From the NCBI GenBank assembly GCA_910588865.1, contig CAJUSJ010000049.1, positions 1-28,131 of the forward strand: DNA of 28,131 nt, written 5' to 3'. Below the pieces are notes generated by a model. That model made no database searches. It saw only the letters and a list, made by a program, of their open reading frames with translations, and was not told the DNA's origin. This stretch comes from an uncultured Lachnospiraceae bacterium (GTDB lineage Bacteria; Bacillota; Clostridia; Lachnospirales; Lachnospiraceae). The translations under genes were made by a program, and so were the position numbers. Positions 22,902 through 28,131 of the stretch are shown here, in pieces. Position 1 is the first letter of the stretch; every line of letters starts with the position of its first letter.

Positions 22902-24098
22902 ATGAAAATTTTAGTTGTAAACTGTGGAAGTTCCTCTTTAAAATACCAGCTGATCGACATGGACAACGAGAGCGTTATCGCGAAAGGATTGTGTGAGAGG
23001 ATCGGCATTGAAGGTTCTAAGCTGACCCATCAGCCCGCTGATAAGGACAAGTATGTGGTGGAGAATCCCATGCCGGATCACACAGTGGCCATCCAGATGG
23101 TCATGGAAGCCCTCCAGGACAAAGATCACGGCGTCATCAAGAACACAGACGAGATCGCGGCCATCGGCCACCGGGTGCTTCACGGAGGCACCATATACAG
23201 CGATTCCTGCATTGTAAATGAAGATGTCAAGAGAGTGATCCGGGAGTGCTTTGACCTTGGACCTCTTCACAACCCGGCAAACTTAATGGGCATTGAGGCC
23301 TGCGAGAAGGCCATGCCGGGCAAGCCAAATGTGGCGGTGTGGGATACCGCTTTCGGCATGAAGATGCCGGAGAAGGCATATCTGTACGCCATTCCTCATG
23401 AGTACTATGAGAAATACAGCATCCGCCGGTACGGTTTCCACGGCACCAGCCACATGTTCGTGTCCGGAGAGGCCATCAAGTTCGGCGGTCTTGACCCTGA
23501 GAACGCGAAGGTCATTGTGTGCCATCTGGGCAACGGAGCCAGCGTATCTGCCTCCATCGGCGGCAAGTGCGTGGACACCAGCATGGGCCTGACTCCTCTT
23601 GAGGGATTGATCATGGGCACAAGAAGCGGTGATATCGACCCGGCGGTGGTACAGTTTATCTGCAATAAGGAAGGCAAGGATGTCAATGAGCTTTTGAATA
23701 TCCTCAATAAAAAATCCGGTGTTCTTGGCATGAGCGGCGGAGTGTCCAGCGATTTCCGGGACATTGAGGCTGCCAAGAAAGAGGGCAACCATCTGGCAGA
23801 GGTGGCGTTGGATGCTTTCGTTTACCGGGTAGCTAAGTATATCGGCGCATACACGGCAGCCATGAACGGCGTGGATGCCATTGCCTTTACCGCTGGTGTG
23901 GGTGAGAATGATAAGGTCAGCAGAAAAGCCATCTGTGAATATCTGGGTTATCTGGGAGTGAAGATCGACGACCAGGCCAACGACGTGAGAGGCAAGAAGA
24001 CCGTTATCTCCGCGGCAGACTCCAAGGTGAAGGTGATGCTGATCCCAACCAACGAAGAGCTGGCCATCGCGAGAGACACTCTGGCCCTTGTGCGGTAG
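22902..24098 (+). CDS. ackA: Acetate kinase
   Basis: It transfers phosphate from acetyl-phosphate to ADP, yielding acetate and ATP, the second step after PduL. The 398-residue length is standard. Family motifs are intact: the phosphate-binding NCGSSSLKYQL, the YGFHGTSHMFV region, the GNGASVSA adenosine strand, GTRSGDIDPAVV and FTAGVGEND near the C-terminus. AGAAGGAG lies upstream. Codon use in pduL-ackA looks like that of highly expressed genes. No convincing U-tailed terminator is visible in the next 175 bases. Confidence 0.97.
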   Translation: MKILVVNCGSSSLKYQLIDMDNESVIAKGLCERIGIEGSKLTHQPADKDKYVVENPMPDHTVAIQMVMEALQDKDHGVIKNTDEIAAIGHRVLHGGTIYSDSCIVNEDVKRVIRECFDLGPLHNPANLMGIEACEKAMPGKPNVAVWDTAFGMKMPEKAYLYAIPHEYYEKYSIRRYGFHGTSHMFVSGEAIKFGGLDPENAKVIVCHLGNGASVSASIGGKCVDTSMGLTPLEGLIMGTRSGDIDPAVVQFICNKEGKDVNELLNILNKKSGVLGMSGGVSSDFRDIEAAKKEGNHLAEVALDAFVYRVAKYIGAYTAAMNGVDAIAFTAGVGENDKVSRKAICEYLGYLGVKIDDQANDVRGKKTVISAADSKVKVMLIPTNEELAIARDTLALVR

Positions 24099-24217
24099 TG
24101 TACAGATAAACATCCCATGGCCCCAGGCGATCTTCATGGATTTTTGCCTGGTGCTGTGAACGCGTGTGAACCGCAACCTTGTTATTAAGAAATTTGGGCA
24201 AGTTTAGAAAGAATTGG

Positions 24218-24246
24218 TTGACAAATGGGATTCACCTATGTATAAT
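24218..24246 (+). promoter_or_regulatory. Consensus sigma-A promoter of DUF177-rpmF
   Basis: A perfect TTGACA and a perfect TATAAT are separated by 17 bases. The start codon of the DUF177 gene is 27 bases downstream, so the leader is short. It should drive strong constitutive expression, as fits a ribosomal protein gene. Confidence 0.9.
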
Positions 24247-24273
24247 TACAGAGGTGCGTATTAGGAGATTAAT

Positions 24274-24801
24274 ATGCTTATTAACTTGACAGAGTTGTTT
24301 ACCAGAGACGGAAAAGAGAGAGATTACACACAAGAACTTGAGATGGAGAAGTTTCAGGCCCCAGATGGTGTATATGATCTGGCAGAGACAGAACCAGTGA
24401 GACTTCATGTGTTGAATGCGGGAGACCGCACGCTGGTGCTTGACGGTACAGCGAAGCTGGCCCTGATGATGCCGTGCAGCCGCTGTCTGGAACCGGTCAA
24501 GGTTCCCTTTTCTCTTACTTTGGAACGTACGCTTGATATGAATCAGACGGACGAGGACAGAGTCAAGGACCTGGATGAGCAGCCCTATTTACAAGGCTAT
24601 AATCTGGATGTTGACCAGCTGGTTCGTGACGAACTTTTGCTGAACTTACCTATGAAAGTCCTGTGTAATGAAGATTGCAAAGGGATCTGTAATAGATGTG
24701 GGGCGAATCTCAATTATGAGACGTGCGACTGCGACCGCAGCGTGCCGGACCCGAGAATGTCTGTTATCCAGGATATTTTTAAACAGTTTAAGGAGGTGTG
24801 A
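24274..24801 (+). CDS. DUF177 (YceD) family protein
   Basis: This 175-residue protein belongs to the YceD/DUF177 family that is almost always encoded upstream of rpmF. In plants and E. coli relatives it has been linked to 23S rRNA accumulation. Putative zinc ligands are visible: the CSRCLEPV pair in the middle and the cluster CNEDCKGICNRCGANLNYETCDC near the C-terminus. AGGAGA precedes the ATG. The stop is 3 bases before the rpmF start, indicating translational coupling. A role in ribosome assembly is known for the family only in part. Confidence 0.92.
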   Translation: MLINLTELFTRDGKERDYTQELEMEKFQAPDGVYDLAETEPVRLHVLNAGDRTLVLDGTAKLALMMPCSRCLEPVKVPFSLTLERTLDMNQTDEDRVKDLDEQPYLQGYNLDVDQLVRDELLLNLPMKVLCNEDCKGICNRCGANLNYETCDCDRSVPDPRMSVIQDIFKQFKEV

Positions 24802-24804
24802 ACC

Positions 24805-24987
24805 ATGTCTATCTGTCCAAAGAATAAATCTTCCAAAGGAAGAAGAGATAAGCGCAGAGCCAACTGGAAGATGAGTCCTGTGAATCTGGTAAAGTGCAGC
24901 AAGTGCGGCGCTTTGATGATGCCTCACAGAGTCTGCAAGGCCTGCGGCTCTTATAACAAGAGAGAGATCGTCAGCGTTGAAGACTGA
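24805..24987 (+). CDS. rpmF: 50S ribosomal protein L32
   Basis: This is a 60-residue structural protein of the large ribosomal subunit. The sequence opens MSICPKNKSSKGRRDKRRANWKM's family pattern and has four cysteines in two CxxC pairs (CSKCG and CKACG), so it is the zinc-binding form. AGGAGGTG sits 6 bases before the ATG, inside the end of the DUF177 gene. A terminator begins 43 bases after the stop. In many Clostridia plsX and acpP follow rpmF; here they do not. Confidence 0.96.
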   Translation: MSICPKNKSSKGRRDKRRANWKMSPVNLVKCSKCGALMMPHRVCKACGSYNKREIVSVED

Positions 24988-25016
24988 GATTTAAAAAATC
25001 GCCAAAATTGAAAAAA

Positions 25017-25028
25017 TTAGGAAACTAA
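25017..25028. repeat. 12-bp direct repeat, left copy
   Basis: TTAGGAAACTAA matches exactly the last 12 bases of the Fic gene at 26079-26090. The two copies flank about 1.05 kb of AT-rich DNA holding the rpmF terminator and the Fic gene. Read in frame the copy encodes LGN-stop, the same C-terminus as Fic. Confidence 0.6.
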
Positions 25029-25029
25029 G

Positions 25030-25063
25030 GGCTTCTGGGGTTTTTCCTCAGGAGCCTTTGTTT
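25030..25063 (+). terminator. Rho-independent terminator after rpmF
   Basis: GGCTTCTGGGG pairs with CCTCAGGAGCC (two G-U pairs) around TTTTT, followed by TTTGTTT. It closes the DUF177-rpmF transcript and separates it from the Fic gene. Confidence 0.85.
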
Positions 25064-25142
25064 ACATAATTCGCCTTTCCGAGGATTTTCTTTGGTGGGG
25101 CTTTTATTATTCCGAAAACCAAGAAATTTTATTCCTTTAGAA

Positions 25143-25181
25143 TTGATATTATTCCCTAAACGGGATATACTGTTTAGGAAA
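25143..25181 (+). promoter_or_regulatory. Fic gene promoter with overlapping palindromic operator
   Basis: TTGATA (25143-25148) and TATACT (25166-25171) are 17 bases apart. An inverted repeat, TTCCCTAAAC and GTTTAGGAAA with 9 of 10 positions matched and a 10-base centre, brackets the -10 box at 25152-25181. A protein bound there would block RNA polymerase. The Fic protein itself has an N-terminal helix-turn-helix-like region, so autoregulation is plausible. Confidence 0.7.
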
Positions 25182-25196
25182 GTGAGGTGCGTTCTT

Positions 25197-26090
25197 ATGT
25201 ATATGACTGTAAGACAGGCCGCGGAAAAGTGGAAGATTTCTGACCGGAGAGTTCGCGTATTATGTTCAGAGGGTAAAATACCAGGGGTAATCCGCAAAGG
25301 ACGCCGCTGGATGATTCCGACAGACGCGAAAAAACCAGAAGATGGGCGATTTAAGGCGGCAGAAAGTTTACTGGCAGCTATAGACAGAAAGAAAGAGGAG
25401 TTGGATTTGCGGCGCCCATTGACAGAGGGAGAAATGGAACGCTTGACGGAAGAGTTTGCCATTGAGTACACTTATAATTCCAATGCGATTGAGGGAAATA
25501 CCCTGACACTGCGGGAAACGGATATGGTTTTGCGTGGGTTGACTATTGACAGGAAACCCTTAAAAGACCATCTGGAGGTGGTTGGACATAAAGAGGCTTT
25601 TGATTTTGTACGGGATTTGGTAAAAGAGCAGGCGCCTTTATCGGAAACTATCATAAAACAGATCCATTATCTGGTATTGGCAGATAAACGGGAAGACCGG
25701 GGGGTTTACAGAAGAGTTCCTGTAAGAATTATGGGTGCCAGACATGAACCCGTACAGCCGTATTTGATTCAGCCTGAGATGGAGCGGCTTTTGGAAGCTT
25801 ATGGAGCCAGTGAAGAACATATCATTTCCAGATTAGCATGGTTTCATATCAAATTTGAGGGAATCCATCCTTTTATTGACGGAAATGGGAGAACCGGACG
25901 ATTGCTTGTAAATCTGGAATTGATGAAAGCAGGGTATCCGCCTATTGATATTAAGTTTTCAGATCGGATATCATATTATAACGCGTTTGATGAATATTAC
26001 GTAAAGCATAACCTTGGCGCGATGGAAAAATTGTTTGCAAGTTATGTGAATGCAAGGTTAGACAGTTATTTAGAAATGTTAGGAAACTAA
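25197..26090 (+). CDS. Fic family protein with N-terminal helix-turn-helix region
   Basis: This 297-residue protein probably transfers AMP or another nucleotide part to a target protein. The ATG at 25197 was chosen because GAGGTG lies 7 bases upstream and the promoter is just before it. Residues 1-45 look like a MerR/excisionase-type DNA-binding helix-turn-helix (TVRQAAEKWKISDRRVRVLC...RRWMIP). The inhibitory motif SxxxEGN is at S95-N101. The Fic motif HPFIDGNGRTGR at 224-235 is complete, with catalytic H224. Thus the active site and its self-inhibition are both intact. Base composition is clearly more AT-rich than the neighbours, a sign of horizontal acquisition. The target is unknown. Confidence 0.9.
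   Translation: MYMTVRQAAEKWKISDRRVRVLCSEGKIPGVIRKGRRWMIPTDAKKPEDGRFKAAESLLAAIDRKKEELDLRRPLTEGEMERLTEEFAIEYTYNSNAIEGNTLTLRETDMVLRGLTIDRKPLKDHLEVVGHKEAFDFVRDLVKEQAPLSETIIKQIHYLVLADKREDRGVYRRVPVRIMGARHEPVQPYLIQPEMERLLEAYGASEEHIISRLAWFHIKFEGIHPFIDGNGRTGRLLVNLELMKAGYPPIDIKFSDRISYYNAFDEYYVKHNLGAMEKLFASYVNARLDSYLEMLGN
26079..26090. repeat. 12-bp direct repeat, right copy
   Basis: TTAGGAAACTAA forms the last codons and the stop of the Fic gene and repeats the sequence at 25017-25028. The copies could mark a duplication, a recombination joint or a remnant of another Fic gene end. Confidence 0.6.
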
Positions 26091-26280
26091 ATATATAAGA
26101 AAGATTAGTGGAAGAAAAAATGAGAGGCGATTGAGAACTTTTAGTGTATAAAAAATGAAAGTATCAATGAGGAGGAGGTCACCCTTAAGGAGTATAACGC
26201 GCTCCGAAAAGAGAATCAGCGTCTTAATATTCATATTGAGCTCCATTCTCTTTTAGGGAGGATTTTGCTGCCGCTTCTAA
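26091..26280. other. Non-coding or degraded DNA between Fic and the ABC remnant
   Basis: No intact gene is visible. One stop-bounded frame reads as a charged peptide with NEEEVTLKEYNALRKENQRL, which resembles a coiled-coil piece of a mobile-element or regulatory protein but lacks a start and is not identifiable. The stretch is AT-rich and joins directly to a broken ABC gene, so it is probably decayed mobile-element DNA. Confidence 0.4.
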
Positions 26281-26568
26281 GAATTTCCTGTTGTCGATGG
26301 TCCTTTCTATTTACTTGATGAGGCAACGGCAGGCCTTGACGTGGAAAACGAAACACGGATACAGGCGGCTCTGTCAAGGCGGATCGGGGATAAGACCGTA
26401 CTTGTTATCGCCCACCGCATGCGTACCGTAAGCGGCGCGGATAAAGTGGCGGTGCTTTCCAACGGCAGAGTTGCCGAACAAGGGACGCCGGAAAAACTGA
26501 TGAATACAGGAGAAATCTATCCGCACATGGTAAAGCCGCAAGGGATCGGCGGGGAGTGGGGGATTTAG
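26281..26568 (+). pseudogene. Remnant of an ABC exporter ATPase (C-terminal part only)
   Basis: The reading frame opens right after a stop codon and encodes only about 95 residues: the Walker B and D-loop (YLLDEATAGLDVENETRIQ), the switch histidine (VLVIAHRMRTV) and the C-terminal tail (VAEQGTPEKLM). The Walker A, Q-loop, signature and membrane domain are absent, so it cannot work as a transporter. The pattern matches ATPases of ABCB-type exporters. A GTG at 26341 would start after Walker B and is unlikely to be meaningful. The remnant lies in the foreign-looking segment with the Fic gene and ends in a hairpin shared with the convergent TatD gene. Confidence 0.8.
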
Positions 26569-26580
26569 CATGAATCCCCC
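26558..26580. terminator. Hairpin between the ABC remnant and the convergent TatD gene
   Basis: GGGGGATT pairs perfectly with AATCCCCC around a 7-base loop. It covers the stop codons of the two convergent reading frames. No long T-run follows on either strand, so it is at best a weak bidirectional terminator. Confidence 0.4.
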
Positions 26581-27386
26581 CAACCAATAAAATGAAATAA
26601 GTTTTCCCGAATCTGCCGTCCTGCCTCCCAGGGTGTGACCCGCCATATCTCAGCTACGATTTCCAAAGTGCTTTTAAGAGCTGAGACTACACTTTCTCCT
26701 TTTTCGCGGGCCTTTGAGGTTTTTAGTGGATTTCCTCCGCGGATTTTCACCCCTTCTTCATAAGCCCATGCCACCGCGCTCAGTCCATCGGTTTCGATCA
26801 GGAGGCGGTTTGCGGGGACTTTTTCGGCGACCTGTCTCACGGCGGGATTCCACCACACATCCGGGCCTACGGAAAAATAGCAGTTCTGGGCAAGGTAGTC
26901 TTCCAGGTGAAAGCCGCAGGAATACCAGTGGACCAGATAGCGGTTGGGATAGGTTCGGATAATCTCAGCGATCTGTTTTTCCTGGCCTTTGGTGTGGAGA
27001 ATTGCGGGCTTGTTTTGTCCGCGGGCCAGCTTAAGCTGCTGGCGAAATCTCTCCTCCTGGATTTTTAAGTCCACATCGCACCAGACATTGTCCATCCCGA
27101 TCTCCCCGATGACCGGACAGAGTCCCATCCATTGTTCCATATCCCGCAGTTGATATCGGTCTGCGTACCATGGATGAATTCCGCATGTGGGAATGAGATA
27201 CCCGGGCCGCTGCCGGCTCTCCTGAATTTGAAAATGTTCCCCCTGGCTTCTGATGATCAGCTCTTTGGCCTCTTCGGGAGAGACGGCGCACAGTAGGCTG
27301 ATGATTCCGGCCTTTTGCCTCTCACCCCGTTCTTCCTTCGTCCCCATATGCCCGTGGGCATCTGTTAGTATCCACGGTTCTTCCAT
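26565..27386 (-). CDS. TatD-family metal-dependent hydrolase
   Basis: This is a 273-residue amidohydrolase-fold enzyme. I chose the ATG at 27386 since GGAGGAA precedes it by 7 bases and it gives the family opening TDAHGHMG. An upstream ATG at 27455 adds 23 non-family residues. The metal ligands are visible: H11 and H13 (HxH), the Glu in VIGEIGMD, the His in ILHTKGQ and LVHWYS, and the Asp in LLIETDGLS. TatD proteins are commonly metal-dependent DNases, but this one is in an operon with an ABC importer ATPase, so a metabolic hydrolase role is also possible. Its start overlaps the ATPase gene by 65 bases. Confidence 0.85.
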   Translation of the reverse strand: MEEPWILTDAHGHMGTKEERGERQKAGIISLLCAVSPEEAKELIIRSQGEHFQIQESRQRPGYLIPTCGIHPWYADRYQLRDMEQWMGLCPVIGEIGMDNVWCDVDLKIQEERFRQQLKLARGQNKPAILHTKGQEKQIAEIIRTYPNRYLVHWYSCGFHLEDYLAQNCYFSVGPDVWWNPAVRQVAEKVPANRLLIETDGLSAVAWAYEEGVKIRGGNPLKTSKAREKGESVVSALKSTLEIVAEIWRVTPWEAGRQIRENLFHFIGWGDSC

Positions 27387-28131
27387 TGTCCCGTTCCTCC
27401 CCGGCACCTGCCATGATTCGTTCGTAAATGTTTCCCCGCAGTTCTCCCTGTTCATAGAGCCACTGCCGGTCCCGTTTCCTTTCCTTTACCACAATCTCAT
27501 CCGTAATCCGCGCCGGCGACTGGTTGAGAATCAGGATGCGGTCCGAAAGATAGATGGCCTCGTCCATGTCATGGGTTACCAAAACCACGGTTCGGTTCAT
27601 TTTCCTGTGTATGCCGAGAAGCCAATCTTGCATTTCACCTCTTGTGATTACATCCAGCGCTCCGAAGGGCTCGTCTAGAAGCAGAATATCCGCCTTGCAC
27701 AAGGCTGTCCGCAAAAATGCCGCCCGCTGCCGCATTCCTCCTGACAGCTGTGAGGGATAGCTGTCCTCATAGCCTGCCAGACCGAATTCTGGAAAATTCC
27801 CCTTTGCCTCCTGTCGCATGGCCTCCAGAGAACCGTGGATCTGCCCGTAAAGGCATACATTGTCTAAGATGGTCTTCCACGGAAACAGCAGATCGTTCTG
27901 GGGCATGTAGGCAAAATGCTGTGACAGGCCCTGGATTGGTTTATCATCAACCAGGATCCTTCCTTGATCGGCTGGCAAAACCCCTGTGAGAAGCTTTAGG
28001 ATCGTGGATTTTCCGCTTCCTGACGGCCCTAAAAGACTTACGAATTCTCCCTCTTTAACGGAAAAGCCAATGGAATCCAGCACATTTCTGTTTTCATAGG
28101 AAAAGGTCAGCCCTTCCACTTTCAGTTTCAT
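27322..28131 (-). CDS. ABC transporter ATPase, SsuB/TauB/ThiZ type
   Basis: This 269-residue ATPase energises an importer of the nitrate/sulfonate/taurine or thiamine-precursor group. All motifs are intact: Walker A (GPSGSGKST), Q-loop (MPQNDLLFPW), signature (LSGGMRQRAAFLRTAL), Walker B (ILLLDEPFGALD) and switch histidine (LVTHDMDEA). The ATG lies exactly at the window edge, so its upstream region and the permease and binding-protein genes expected before it are not seen. The C-terminal 21 residues are encoded by DNA that also encodes the start of the TatD gene in another frame. Substrate cannot be decided from the ATPase alone; the hydroxymethylpyrimidine (ThiXYZ-like) option is speculative. 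Confidence 0.88.
   Translation of the reverse strand: MKLKVEGLTFSYENRNVLDSIGFSVKEGEFVSLLGPSGSGKSTILKLLTGVLPADQGRILVDDKPIQGLSQHFAYMPQNDLLFPWKTILDNVCLYGQIHGSLEAMRQEAKGNFPEFGLAGYEDSYPSQLSGGMRQRAAFLRTALCKADILLLDEPFGALDVITRGEMQDWLLGIHRKMNRTVVLVTHDMDEAIYLSDRILILNQSPARITDEIVVKERKRDRQWLYEQGELRGNIYERIMAGAGEERDNGRTVDTNRCPRAYGDEGRTG

Noticed and set aside
24122..24151. Possible terminator after ackA (CCAGGC and GCCTGG around a 17-base loop)
   Set aside because: The stem is short, the loop long, and no T-run follows, so I did not list it as a terminator.
24988..25142. Tn or IS terminal inverted repeats around the Fic gene
   Set aside because: I looked for inverted ends and a transposase and found neither, only the 12-bp direct repeats reported separately.

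Overview
The window looks like chromosomal DNA of a Gram-positive anaerobe of the class Clostridia, most likely a Lachnospiraceae member. The evidence is strong GGAGG-type ribosome binding sites, moderately high GC genes, PolA with a decayed proofreading domain, acetate formation by PduL plus AckA, the DUF177-rpmF pair, and the style of the lipoproteins. I cannot name the species from the sequence alone.

Layout. Positions 2-2745 hold the 3' part of a polyamine-type ABC importer operon (ATPase, lipoprotein binding protein, permease), closed by a clear terminator. Positions 2954-5159 are an accessory block: a Cys/His-rich small protein, a GNAT acetyltransferase fused to an AlkD-like HEAT-repeat domain, and an overlapping MNT/HEPN pair with type VII toxin-antitoxin motifs. 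Positions 5184-6998 encode a FecR-domain lipoprotein and a zinc anti-sigma-like membrane protein. Positions 7042-13443 are housekeeping: polA, coaE, a WalJ/YycJ-type metallo-hydrolase, the ACT/UPF0210 pair and a histidine phosphatase.

Positions 13501-19615 are the most interesting part, a second-messenger region. A CHASE2 class III adenylate cyclase is followed by a metallo-beta-lactamase-fold hydrolase and a GAF-HD-GYP phosphohydrolase with a large insertion inside its catalytic domain. After a terminator, two copies of a nested GC-rich hairpin and a small HEXXH protein on the opposite strand comes a response-regulator receiver domain fused to an apparently intact RelA/SpoT (p)ppGpp synthetase. 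The cyclase, the two hydrolases and the alarmone synthetase suggest a locus where sensory input is converted to several nucleotide signals. The upstream FecR lipoprotein may be an envelope partner, but this is inference.

Positions 19723-24098 carry a TPR glycosyltransferase, tmcAL on the minus strand, and pduL-ackA, a phosphotransacetylase/acetate kinase pathway with a near-consensus promoter. Positions 24274-24987 hold DUF177 and rpmF behind a perfect consensus promoter. Positions 25017-26580 look foreign: an AT-rich Fic gene with its own operator-like palindrome and flanking 12-bp direct repeats, then a broken ABC exporter ATPase remnant. The window ends on the minus strand with a TatD-family hydrolase overlapping an SsuB/ThiZ-type ABC ATPase gene.
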